NCBI RefSeq assembly: GCF_002338065.1
Contig: NZ_DDHJ01000018.1
Coordinates: forward strand, 501,144 to 565,143
DNA from: Pseudomonas sp. UBA1879
GTDB lineage: Bacteria; Pseudomonadota; Gammaproteobacteria; Pseudomonadales; Pseudomonadaceae
Length of the DNA stretch: 64,000 nt
Direction of reading: 5' to 3'
Under the pieces are notes generated by a model. It searched no databases. It was not told the origin of the DNA and saw only the letters and a program-made list of their open reading frames with translations. Position numbers and translations under genes: made by a program. Position 1 is the first letter of the stretch. Every line of letters begins with the position of its first letter. Shown here in pieces: positions 16,335-24,839 of this stretch.

Positions 16335-17407
16335 TGTACGTTGCCGTGAAGGGTGGCGAACAGGCCATCGACAACGCTCACGCGCTGCTGGCGAAAAAAC
16401 GCCGGGGTGATACTGGCGTCGCAGAGTTGGGCGTCGAGCAGATTCGTCAGCAATTGCCCCTGGCCGTCGCGCGGGTGATGACCGAAGGTTCGCTGTACGA
16501 CACCGAACTCGCCGCGCTGGCGATCAAACAGGCGGCGGGCGACCTGGTGGAAGCGATCTTCCTGCTGCGCGCCTACCGCACCACGCTGCCGCGCTTCGCC
16601 GCCAGCCTGCCCATCGACACGTCGGCGATGCAGATCAGCCGTCGACTGTCGGCAACCTTCAAAGACGTACCCGGCGGCCAATTGCTCGGCCCGACGTTCG
16701 ACTACACCCATCGCCTGCTGGATTTCACCCTGTTGGCCGAGGGCGAGTTTCCCGGTCCGCAAACTCGTCCTGACGCCACCCTCGAAGCCTGTCCTCGAGT
16801 CTCGGGTCTGCTGGCGAAAGAAGGCTTGATCAAGGACGAACCGGACACCGGCGCACCGATCGCCGACATCACCCGCGAGCCGCTGGAATACCCGGCCAGC
16901 CGCGCCGAGCGCTTGCAAGCACTGGCCCGGGGTGACGAGGGCTTCCTGTTGGCACTGGGCTATTCGACCCAGCGCGGCTATGGCCGCAATCACCCGTTCG
17001 CCGGGGAAATTCGCGTCGGTGAAGTCGAGGTCTGGATCGAGCCGGAAGAGCTGGGTTTCCCGATTGCCATCGGCGCCATCGAAGTCACTGAATGCGAGAT
17101 GGTCAACCAGTTCGTCGGCTCGTCCACCGAGCTGCCGCAGTTTACCCGCGGCTATGGCCTGACCTTCGGCCACGCCGAGCGCAAGGCGATGGGCATGGCG
17201 CTGGTAGACCGCTCGCTGCGCGCGGGTGAATACGCCGAAGAAATCGTCTCCCCCGCACAGCAGGAAGAATTTGTCCTCGCCCACTGCGACAACGTCGAAG
17301 CCTCGGGCTTCGTCTCGCACCTGAAACTGCCGCACTACGTGGACTTCCAGGCCGAACTGGAGCTGATCCGCAAACTGCGCACGCCTTCCAAGGAGTCGGC
17401 CCAATGA
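16334..17407 (+). CDS. phnI: C-P lyase subunit PhnI (nucleosidase)
   Basis: This 357-aa subunit attaches the phosphonate to ribose of ATP with loss of adenine, acting with PhnG, PhnH and PhnL. The N-terminus MYVAVKGGEQAIDNAHALL and the C-terminal stretch with HCDNVEASGFVSHLKLPHYVDFQAEL match the family. Length is close to E. coli PhnI (354). It overlaps phnJ by the ATGA tetranucleotide. Confidence 0.95.
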   Translation: MYVAVKGGEQAIDNAHALLAKKRRGDTGVAELGVEQIRQQLPLAVARVMTEGSLYDTELAALAIKQAAGDLVEAIFLLRAYRTTLPRFAASLPIDTSAMQISRRLSATFKDVPGGQLLGPTFDYTHRLLDFTLLAEGEFPGPQTRPDATLEACPRVSGLLAKEGLIKDEPDTGAPIADITREPLEYPASRAERLQALARGDEGFLLALGYSTQRGYGRNHPFAGEIRVGEVEVWIEPEELGFPIAIGAIEVTECEMVNQFVGSSTELPQFTRGYGLTFGHAERKAMGMALVDRSLRAGEYAEEIVSPAQQEEFVLAHCDNVEASGFVSHLKLPHYVDFQAELELIRKLRTPSKESAQ

Positions 17408-18291
17408 ACGCCGCCACTGACCCTCGACAGCAGCCCCGTCCTCCGCGCGACGAGGCGTACAACTTCGCCTACCTGGACGAACAGACCAAACGCATGATCC
17501 GTCGCGGCCTGCTCAAGGCCGTGGCGATTCCCGGTTACCAGGTGCCGTTCGGTGGCCGTGAGATGCCGTTGCCTTATGGCTGGGGCACCGGCGGGATGCA
17601 GCTGACGGCGGCAATTCTCGGCGCCGAAGACGTGCTCAAGGTCATCGACCAGGGCGCCGACGACACCACCAACGCCGTGTCGATTCGCCGTTTCTTCGCC
17701 CGCACCGCTGGCGTCGAGACCACCGAACGCACGCCCGACGCGACGATCATTCAGACTCGTCACCGCATCCCTGAAACGCCGCTGCACGCCGATCAGATCA
17801 TGGTCTATCAGGTGCCGATTCCCGAGCCGTTGCGCTTCATCGAACCCTCGGAAACCGAGACCCGAACCATGCACGCACTCAACGATTATGGCGTCATGCA
17901 CGTCAAGCTCTACGAAGACATCGCCACCTTCGGCCACATCGCCACGGCGTATGCCTACCCGGTGACGGTGGACGAGCGCTACGTCATGGACCCGTCGCCG
18001 ATCCCGAAATTCGATAACCCGAAACTCGACATGAGTCCGGCGCTGATGCTGTTCGGCGCCGGTCGCGAGAAGCGTCTGTACGCCATTCCGCCCTACACCC
18101 GCGTCACCAGCCTGGACTTTGATGATCACCCCTTTGAAGTGCAGAAATGGGCGCACAACTGCGCCATCTGCGGCAGCCACGACTCGTTCCTCGACGAGCT
18201 GATTCTCGACGACCAGGGCACCCAGAGTTTTGTCTGTTCGGACACCGATTACTGCGCGCAACGGGTCAACGAGGGGAGGGCAACACCATGA
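17404..18291 (+). CDS. phnJ: Alpha-D-ribose 1-methylphosphonate 5-phosphate C-P lyase (radical SAM)
   Basis: This is the enzyme that cleaves the carbon-phosphorus bond, using a 4Fe-4S cluster and S-adenosylmethionine. It has 295 aa. The four cysteines of the atypical motif are all present as C253, C256, C278 and C284, with the same spacing as C241/C244/C266/C272 of E. coli PhnJ. YNFAYLDEQTKRMIRRGLLKAVAIPGYQ is the conserved start of the fold. It overlaps phnI and phnK by ATGA tetranucleotides. Confidence 0.97.
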   Translation: MNAATDPRQQPRPPRDEAYNFAYLDEQTKRMIRRGLLKAVAIPGYQVPFGGREMPLPYGWGTGGMQLTAAILGAEDVLKVIDQGADDTTNAVSIRRFFARTAGVETTERTPDATIIQTRHRIPETPLHADQIMVYQVPIPEPLRFIEPSETETRTMHALNDYGVMHVKLYEDIATFGHIATAYAYPVTVDERYVMDPSPIPKFDNPKLDMSPALMLFGAGREKRLYAIPPYTRVTSLDFDDHPFEVQKWAHNCAICGSHDSFLDELILDDQGTQSFVCSDTDYCAQRVNEGRATP

Positions 18292-19103
18292 TCGCGGCCA
18301 GACACCTGCAACCGGAGGCGATCGCTGATCGCACCCGCCCGCTGCTCAAGGTCAACGGCCTGAGCAAACTGTACGGCCCGGAGAAGGGCTGTCAGGACGT
18401 CAACTTCGAGCTGCACCCCGGGGAAGTGCTGGGCATCGTCGGCGAGTCCGGTTCGGGCAAGTCGACGCTCTTGTCGCTGCTCAGTGGCCGCTGCCCGCCC
18501 GACAGCGGTGTCATCGATTACCGCGACACGCAAGGTCAATGGCTGGACCTCTATAGCGCCAGCGAAGCCCAGCGCCGGACCTTGCTGCGCACCGAATGGG
18601 GTTTTGTCGAACAGAACCCCCGCGACGGCCTGCGCATGGCAGTTTCGGCGGGCGCCAACATCGGCGAACGCTTGATGGCTCAGGGCGTGCGCAATTATCA
18701 GCAACTGCGGGCGGCAGGATTGGACTGGCTGAATCAGGTCGAGATCGACCCGGCGCGCATCGACGACCTGCCGCGGACCTTTTCCGGCGGCATGCAGCAG
18801 CGTTTGCAGATCGCCCGCAATCTCGTGTCCGGCCCGCGCCTGGTGTTCATGGACGAGCCCACCGGCGGCCTCGATGTGTCGGTGCAGGCGCGCTTGCTCG
18901 ACCTGATGCGCGGCCTTGTCCGTGAGCTGGACCTGGCGGTGGTCATCGTCACTCACGACCTCGCCGTGGCCCGGCTGCTGGCCGATCGGCTGATGGTGAT
19001 GCGCCGTTCCCGCGTCGTTGAAACCGGGCTGACCGATCAGATCCTCGACGACCCGCAACACCCGTACTCGCAGCTGCTGGTTTCTTCTGTGCTGCAACCT
19101 TGA
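18288..19103 (+). CDS. phnK: C-P lyase-associated ATP-binding protein PhnK
   Basis: This is an ABC-type ATPase that binds the C-P lyase core; it is not a transporter component. It has 271 aa from the ATG at 18288, which overlaps the phnJ stop. Walker A is GESGSGKSTL, the signature is FSGGMQQRLQ, and Walker B is LVFMDEPTGGLDVS. The N-terminus carries about 17 extra residues before the usual LLKVNGLSKLYG start. PhnL follows after 22 nt. Confidence 0.95.
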   Translation: MIAARHLQPEAIADRTRPLLKVNGLSKLYGPEKGCQDVNFELHPGEVLGIVGESGSGKSTLLSLLSGRCPPDSGVIDYRDTQGQWLDLYSASEAQRRTLLRTEWGFVEQNPRDGLRMAVSAGANIGERLMAQGVRNYQQLRAAGLDWLNQVEIDPARIDDLPRTFSGGMQQRLQIARNLVSGPRLVFMDEPTGGLDVSVQARLLDLMRGLVRELDLAVVIVTHDLAVARLLADRLMVMRRSRVVETGLTDQILDDPQHPYSQLLVSSVLQP

Positions 19104-19125
19104 TCGGACTTTTGGAGTGGCTTGA

Positions 19126-19857
19126 ATGAACACGCTGATCGAGGTCCAGGACCTCTCGAAAACCTTCACCCTGCATCAGCAGAACGGGGTGGTGCTCAAT
19201 GTGCTGCGCGGCCTGAATTTTTCGGTGCGCGGCGGCGAATGCCTGGTGTTGCATGGTCATTCCGGCGCGGGCAAAAGCACCTTGCTGCGCACGCTGTACG
19301 GCAACTACCTGCCTGCAGGCGGCAGCATTCGGGTGATGCACCAGCGCCAGTGGCTGGAACTGGTGGGTGCGAAACCCCGCGACGTGCTTGAGGTGAGGCA
19401 GCAGACACTCGGCTACGTCAGCCAGTTTCTGCGCGTGATCCCCCGTGTCTCGACCCTGGACGTGGTCATGGAGCCGGCGCTGGCCCGTGGCTGGAACCGC
19501 GAGGCAGCCAAGGCCCGCGCCGAACTGTTGCTGGCCCGCCTGAACATTCCGCAACGGCTGTGGCAACTGGCGCCGGGGACTTTTTCCGGCGGCGAGCAAC
19601 AGCGGGTCAACATCGCGCGGGGCTTCATGGTGCCGTGGCCGGTGATGCTGCTCGACGAGCCCACCGCGTCGCTGGACGACAGCAACCGCGCGGTGGTGCT
19701 GGAGCTCATCAATGAAGCCAAGCACGCCGGTGCTGCATTGATCGGCATCTTCCACGACCGTCTGGCCCGCGAGGCAGTGGCCGACCGAGTGCTGGACATG
19801 ACCCCGCAAGAGTTGCCCGACACACACCTGACCGCCAAGGAGTTGCAGCAATGCTGA
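19126..19857 (+). CDS. phnL: C-P lyase-associated ATP-binding protein PhnL
   Basis: This is the second ABC-type ATPase of the pathway, 243 aa, required with PhnGHI for the nucleosidase step. Walker A is GHSGAGKSTL, the signature is FSGGEQQRVN, and Walker B is VMLLDEPTASLDDS. The first residues (TLIEVQDLSKTFTLHQQNG) match the family. The last 7 nt overlap phnM. Confidence 0.95.
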   Translation: MNTLIEVQDLSKTFTLHQQNGVVLNVLRGLNFSVRGGECLVLHGHSGAGKSTLLRTLYGNYLPAGGSIRVMHQRQWLELVGAKPRDVLEVRQQTLGYVSQFLRVIPRVSTLDVVMEPALARGWNREAAKARAELLLARLNIPQRLWQLAPGTFSGGEQQRVNIARGFMVPWPVMLLDEPTASLDDSNRAVVLELINEAKHAGAALIGIFHDRLAREAVADRVLDMTPQELPDTHLTAKELQQC

Positions 19858-21014
19858 ACGAACAGATCCTGACCAACGCCCGCATCGTCACCGCCGATCA
19901 GGTGTTCACCGGCACCGTCGTCCTGCGTGACGGGCTCATCAGTGACGTGCAGACCGGCGTGAGCGCTGTGCCGCAGGCGCGGAATCTGGACGGCGATTAC
20001 CTGCTGCCGGGCCTCGTCGAACTGCACACCGACAACCTGGAAAAACACCTCAGCCCGCGCCCCGGCGTGGACTGGCCGTCGGCCTCGGCGGTGATGAGTC
20101 ACGACGCGCAGATCATCGCGGCGGGCATCACCACGGTGTTCGACGCGCTGTCCATCGGTGACGTCAACCCCAAAGGCAAGCGCATGCAGCAACTGCCAGG
20201 GATGGTCGAGGCCATCGCCAAGGCCAATGCCGCGGACATGACCCGCGCCGAACACCGCTTGCACTTGCGCTGCGAAGTCTGCCACCCGGACACCCTCAGC
20301 GTGTTTCGCGACTTGGTGGAGCAGCCGCTGGTGCAGCTGGTCTCGACCATGGACCATTCGCCGGGTCAGCGTCAGTTCGCCCTTGAATCCAAGTACCGTG
20401 AGTACTACATGGGTAAATACCACCTGAACAGCGAACAGATGGACGAATTCATCGTCGAGCAGGTCGCCAACTCGAAGATTTACAGCGACCGCTATCGCAA
20501 GGCCATCGTCGACATTTGCCTGGCGCGGGGCCTGTCGGTGGCCAGTCACGATGACGCAACGGTCGAGCATGTCGAGGAATCGGCGGGCTACGGGATGACC
20601 ATCGCCGAGTTCCCGACCACCCTGGAAGCGGCGCAGGCCTGTCGGCGCCTGGACATGAACGTGTTGATGGGCGCGCCGAACATCGTCCGGGGCGGCTCGC
20701 ACTCCGGCAACATCGCGGCGGCGACCCTTGCCAAAGAAGGGCTACTGGATATTCTCTCCAGCGATTACTATCCGGCGAGTCTGTTGCAGGCCGCGTTCAC
20801 CCTCGGCGCGCAACTGGACGAAGATCAGCCGGAGATCGGTACGGGGCTGGCCAAAGCCGTCACCACCGTGAGCCTGGCGCCCGCCCGTTCGGCAGGGTTG
20901 CGGGACCGTGGCGAGATCCGCGTCGGCCTGCGCGCCGATCTGATTCACGCCCGTGCCGTGGGCAACCTGCCAGTGATCCAGCAGGTCTGGCGACAAGCGA
21001 AGAGGGTTTTCTGA
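19851..21014 (+). CDS. phnM: Ribose 1-phosphonate 5-triphosphate diphosphatase
   Basis: This is a 387-aa amidohydrolase-fold metal enzyme that removes pyrophosphate from the ribose-triphosphate intermediate before the PhnJ step. The motif LLPGLVELHTDNLEKH carries the first metal His (HTD in place of the usual HxH). SHDDATVEH and the C-terminal LSSDYYPAS supply further ligands. It couples to phnN by a TGATG overlap. Confidence 0.95.
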   Translation: MLNEQILTNARIVTADQVFTGTVVLRDGLISDVQTGVSAVPQARNLDGDYLLPGLVELHTDNLEKHLSPRPGVDWPSASAVMSHDAQIIAAGITTVFDALSIGDVNPKGKRMQQLPGMVEAIAKANAADMTRAEHRLHLRCEVCHPDTLSVFRDLVEQPLVQLVSTMDHSPGQRQFALESKYREYYMGKYHLNSEQMDEFIVEQVANSKIYSDRYRKAIVDICLARGLSVASHDDATVEHVEESAGYGMTIAEFPTTLEAAQACRRLDMNVLMGAPNIVRGGSHSGNIAAATLAKEGLLDILSSDYYPASLLQAAFTLGAQLDEDQPEIGTGLAKAVTTVSLAPARSAGLRDRGEIRVGLRADLIHARAVGNLPVIQQVWRQAKRVF

Positions 21015-21595
21015 TGGCAGGCAGGTTGATCTATCTCATCGGACCGTCCGGTTCGGGCAAGGACAGCCTGCTCGAGGCTGCACGCGAACCGTTGGCCGCG
21101 CGCGGCTGCCGGATCGTGCGCCGGGTCATCACCCGTTCGGCGGAAGCCAAGGGCGAGGCGGCGCAGGCCGTCAGCGTCGAGCAATTCGCTGACATGCAGC
21201 GCCAAGGCGCGTTTGCCCTGAGCTGGTCCGCCAATGGTCTGCATTACGGGATTCCGAACGAGATCGATCAATGGCTCGCTGACGGCCACGACGTGCTGAT
21301 CAACGGCTCGCGGGGGCATCTGCTTCAGGCTCGGGAACGTTATCCGGACCTGCTGGTGGTGTTGCTGAGTGTCGATCAGGTGGTCCTGCGCGAGCGCTTG
21401 CTGGCCCGGGGGCGGGAATCGGTGCAGGAAATCGAGGCCCGGCTGTCGCGCAACGCGCAGTTTGCCGATGGCCTGCTGAGCGCTACGGGGTCCGCGAGCG
21501 GTGCGTCGGTTCTGCTCCTGGACAACTCCGGCGCGCTGGAACAGACCGTCGGCCGCCTGCTGCAACGCCTCGACCGGGAACACGCATGCGCCTGA
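21014..21595 (+). CDS. phnN: Ribose 1,5-bisphosphate phosphokinase
   Basis: This 193-aa P-loop kinase converts ribose 1,5-bisphosphate to PRPP, recycling the sugar of the C-P lyase product. The Walker A is IGPSGSGKDSLL at residues 7-18, and the overall fold is guanylate-kinase-like. The gene order here omits phnO: phnN runs directly into phnP with a 10-nt overlap. Confidence 0.94.
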   Translation: MAGRLIYLIGPSGSGKDSLLEAAREPLAARGCRIVRRVITRSAEAKGEAAQAVSVEQFADMQRQGAFALSWSANGLHYGIPNEIDQWLADGHDVLINGSRGHLLQARERYPDLLVVLLSVDQVVLRERLLARGRESVQEIEARLSRNAQFADGLLSATGSASGASVLLLDNSGALEQTVGRLLQRLDREHACA

Positions 21596-22335
21596 CGTTA
21601 CTGGGCACCGGCGATGCGCGGCAGGTGCCGGTTTACGGCTGTCAGTGCCCGGCGTGCGAAGCAGCCCATGCCGATTCACGCCTGCGCCGACGACCCTGTT
21701 CGGCGCTGGTCGAACTGGGCAATCAGCGCTGGCTGATCGACAGCGGCTTGCCCGACCTGACCGAACGTTTCCCGCCGCGCAGCTTCAGCGGCATTCTCCA
21801 GACCCACTACCACGCCGATCACGCGCAAGGGCTGCTGCACCTGCGTTGGGGGCAGGGGATGGTGATCCCGGTGCACGGTCCGGCGGACCCGGAAGGGCTG
21901 TCGGACCTGTACAAACACCCCGGCATACTCGATTTCAGCCAACCGTTCGCCGCGTTCGAGTCGCGAACGTTTGGCGCGCTCCAGGTGACGGCCTTGCCGT
22001 TGCTGCATTCCAAGCCGACGCTGGGCTATCTGCTGGAAGGCGGCGGACGGCGGATTGCCTACCTCACCGACACCGTGGGCTTGCCCGCAGACACCTTGGC
22101 CTTGCTGCAACAGCAAGCGCTGGACGTGCTGGTCCTCGACTGCTCGATACCCCCTCAGCCGCAGCCCCCGCGCAATCACAATGACCTGAACCTGGCCCTG
22201 CAGATCATCGACGCGCTGAAACCGCGCACCGGCGTGTTGACCCACGTGGGGCATACCCTGGATGCGTGGTTGATCGAGCACGGCAGTGAGTTGCCCGATC
22301 AGGTGATCGTGGCAAGGGACGGGATGCAGGTCTGA
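21586..22335 (+). CDS. phnP: Phosphoribosyl 1,2-cyclic phosphate phosphodiesterase
   Basis: This 249-aa metallo-beta-lactamase-fold enzyme opens the cyclic phosphate left after C-P cleavage. The metal motif THYHADHAQG (HxHxDH) is present, and so is the extra PhnP zinc site, C-x-C-x2-C in YGCQCPACEAAH near residue 23. It is the last gene of the operon. No T-tract terminator is visible in the 137 nt before the chemoreceptor gene. Confidence 0.95.
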   Translation: MRLTLLGTGDARQVPVYGCQCPACEAAHADSRLRRRPCSALVELGNQRWLIDSGLPDLTERFPPRSFSGILQTHYHADHAQGLLHLRWGQGMVIPVHGPADPEGLSDLYKHPGILDFSQPFAAFESRTFGALQVTALPLLHSKPTLGYLLEGGGRRIAYLTDTVGLPADTLALLQQQALDVLVLDCSIPPQPQPPRNHNDLNLALQIIDALKPRTGVLTHVGHTLDAWLIEHGSELPDQVIVARDGMQV

Positions 22336-22419
22336 CCCCTACAGCAGGCCATGGCGACGGAGTGCATGACCATCTGTCGCCCCCTCGGGTAATACGCGGG
22401 CTGGCATTCAACTTTTCCC

Positions 22420-22435
22420 TGGCATAGCCGTTGCA
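22420..22435 (+). promoter_or_regulatory. Sigma-54 (RpoN) -24/-12 promoter
   Basis: TGGCATAGCCGTTGCA has GG at 22421-22422 and GC at 22433-22434, exactly 10 nt apart, and fits the TGGCAY-N6-TTGCW consensus at every fixed position. The expected start point is about 22446, leaving a short leader with GGAG before the ATG at 22473. Confidence 0.75.
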
Positions 22436-22472
22436 GAAGGATGCAAACCTGCATTTTTTTCGGAGTTAGACC

Positions 22473-24479
22473 ATGCCCTTGATTCCCACCCGTATTGCCG
22501 GACGAATGACCCTGGGAATCCTGACATTGCTGGTCCTCACCGCTGTAGCGATTTTCGCGGTCATGACTCTCGGCGGCAAACCGCAGTTGGTGGCCGCCGG
22601 AACTGAGTCGGCCGAGCAATCAGCCAGCGCCATTACCCGCCAGCTGGCCTTGCCCTTGAGCCGTATTGAAGGCACAGCCGCTGCGATGGCGATGCTGGCC
22701 GAAACGCTGCCCCACGATGAAGCCCTGTTCATGAGCAACTTTCCCGGCCTGATCGACAGCCAGGGTGACGCCGCCATCGCCGGTGGCGGCCTGTGGCCTG
22801 AGCCCAACGCCTTTGCGCCGGGCACCGAGCGTCGCAGTTTCTTCTGGGCACGGAACGCCAGCAACAAGCTGGACTTTTCGGACGAATACAACCAGGCCGC
22901 GACGCCGCCGTACCGGGCCGAGTCCTGGTACACCGGGGCCAGGTCCGCGCCGGCCGGGCGGTGCGTCTGGTCCGATGCCTATCAGGACCCGGTCAGCGGC
23001 GTGGCCATGACCACCTGCAGCGTGCCTTACCGGGCGCAAGGTGCGTTCGCCGGTGTCGCGACCATCGACCTGAAACTCGACGGTCTGGCAGCCTTCCTCA
23101 AAGACAAAGGCGGTGTCACCGACGGCTATGCGTTTGCGGTCGACCCTTCCGGCAACCTGCTGTATTTCCCCGACGCCAAAGGCAGCAAGGGGCTGTTGAC
23201 CATCACCGGCTTGAGCCAGGAGCAGCCTTGGCTGAAACCTGTGACGGATCAGCTCGCCAGCAACACCTCGGCACTCTCGACCCTAAGGCTTGAACACGAT
23301 GGCCGACTCAACGGCCCGGCCTACGTCACGCTGGCGACCATGACCGGCACCGGCTGGCGCATCGGGCTGGTGACCCCTGAAGCACGGGTGGTCGGCCTGG
23401 CCAACCGCCTGACCGGGCAAATCCTGCTGTTCCTGCTGCCGCTGTTGGGCGTTTTGCTGGGCCTGGCATGGCTGGCGGGCAAGCGCCTGCTGACGCAACT
23501 GGAGGAAACCACCGCACAGATCGCAAGCCTGGGGCAGGGCGGGCACACCGATACGCAGCTGGCCATCGTGCGCGCCGACGAACTCGGCGCGTTGCGTGAG
23601 TCGGTCAACCGTTACGCCGGTTCACTGCGGGACATGCTGCACCGCATTGCCGAAGAGTCGGTGTCGCTGGAGCGCCAGGCGAACGATCTGGCCCAGCTGT
23701 CCCACGGCTTGGCCGAACGCGCCGAAGCCCAGCGCCAGGACAACACCCTGCTGGCCACCGCCATCACCGAGATGTCGGCCAGCGCCAACGAAGTCGCCCA
23801 CAACACCACGGACTGCTCCGACACCGCCCGACGCTCGCTGGGCGAGGCGCAGAAGAGTCAGGATCAGGTCAACAGCAACAGCCAGTTCATCGAAGCGCTG
23901 GCAACGGACATTTCCGGCGCTGCAGGGGCCATCACCCAGCTGGGCGACGACATCGAGCGCGTGGGCAGCGTACTCGAGGTGATCAAGTCGATTTCCCAGC
24001 AGACCAACCTGTTGGCCCTCAACGCCGCCATCGAAGCGGCGCGCGCGGGTGAGCAAGGGCGCGGCTTTGCGGTCGTGGCCGACGAGGTACGCACTCTCGC
24101 GGGCAGAACCCAGTCCTCGGCCAACGAGATTCAGGACATGATTTCGCAGCTGCGTCAGGCGTCCAGCTCGGCGGTCTCGACCATGCAGACCGGCGCCGAA
24201 CGCACCCGCGAGTCCGTGCAACAGGCGGTCGCCGTGGCCGCAACCCTGGGCACCACGGTCTACAGCTTCGACGACATCGTCCAGCGCGCCCATCAGATTG
24301 CCGTGGCCGCACAAGAGCAGAGTCACGTCACCCACGAGATCAATGAACTGGCGGTACGCATCCACGCCTCCAGCGAACAGGGCGCACGGGATGCCAGCAC
24401 CTTGCGTGAACTGGGCAAGGGTATGCAGTCCATTTCCACGCGTCTTGGCGCGTTGAGTCGGGCAGAGCGCCGGGGGTGA
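22473..24479 (+). CDS. Methyl-accepting chemotaxis protein with dCache domain
   Basis: This is a 668-aa chemoreceptor. Membrane segment 1 lies at about residues 15-37, a large periplasmic Cache domain at about 40-305 (FFWARNASNKLDFSDEYN and AESWYTGARSAPAGRCVWSDAY are typical of dCache receptors), membrane segment 2 at about 313-335, then HAMP and the signalling hairpin with its tip (SQQTNLLALNAAIEAARAG) near residue 508. The sensor is unlike that of the receptor at 8140. It lies 137 nt after phnP with its own sigma-54 promoter, so it is probably a separate unit. Sensing of a phosphonate-related compound is conceivable from position only. Confidence 0.9.
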   Translation: MPLIPTRIAGRMTLGILTLLVLTAVAIFAVMTLGGKPQLVAAGTESAEQSASAITRQLALPLSRIEGTAAAMAMLAETLPHDEALFMSNFPGLIDSQGDAAIAGGGLWPEPNAFAPGTERRSFFWARNASNKLDFSDEYNQAATPPYRAESWYTGARSAPAGRCVWSDAYQDPVSGVAMTTCSVPYRAQGAFAGVATIDLKLDGLAAFLKDKGGVTDGYAFAVDPSGNLLYFPDAKGSKGLLTITGLSQEQPWLKPVTDQLASNTSALSTLRLEHDGRLNGPAYVTLATMTGTGWRIGLVTPEARVVGLANRLTGQILLFLLPLLGVLLGLAWLAGKRLLTQLEETTAQIASLGQGGHTDTQLAIVRADELGALRESVNRYAGSLRDMLHRIAEESVSLERQANDLAQLSHGLAERAEAQRQDNTLLATAITEMSASANEVAHNTTDCSDTARRSLGEAQKSQDQVNSNSQFIEALATDISGAAGAITQLGDDIERVGSVLEVIKSISQQTNLLALNAAIEAARAGEQGRGFAVVADEVRTLAGRTQSSANEIQDMISQLRQASSSAVSTMQTGAERTRESVQQAVAVAATLGTTVYSFDDIVQRAHQIAVAAQEQSHVTHEINELAVRIHASSEQGARDASTLRELGKGMQSISTRLGALSRAERRG

Positions 24480-24839
24480 TGCTCCTTCGGATTGAACCGA
24501 CATCTGTGTAGCAGCACGGCTTGCCGGCGGCAGCTCATTCAAAACCGCCATCGCCGGCCAACGGAACGCCGCTTGGCCGGATTGCTACAGAACCGCTTGT
24601 CACTTTGTTTGTGATTGTGCCCTTCGTCCATCATCGGCTGACTACACTTTTCAAACGAGGCCTATTTTCCGGCCCATACCTTTCAGTTTTGCCCGGTGCG
24701 TAACAGCAGCGTGCGCAATGTCTTCTGAAGATATCAAACCCATTTGAGTACGCAGTTCGTTCATTTTGACTGCGGATGTACCTGCGTGCGCGATTAATGG
24801 ACCTATTGGAAGGCTACAACGTTTCAGAGGACTGCCAGG
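24480..24839. other. REP-like palindrome and AT-rich leader of the RHS gene
   Basis: From about 24506 to 24600 there is a REP-like inverted pair (TGTAGCAGCACGGCTTGCCGG and GCTTGGCCGGATTGCTACA). From about 24600 on, the DNA becomes AT-rich, continuous with the low-GC first 470 bp of the RHS gene. No other gene is visible. AGAGGA at 24826-24831 is the ribosome site for the RHS start. Confidence 0.55.
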
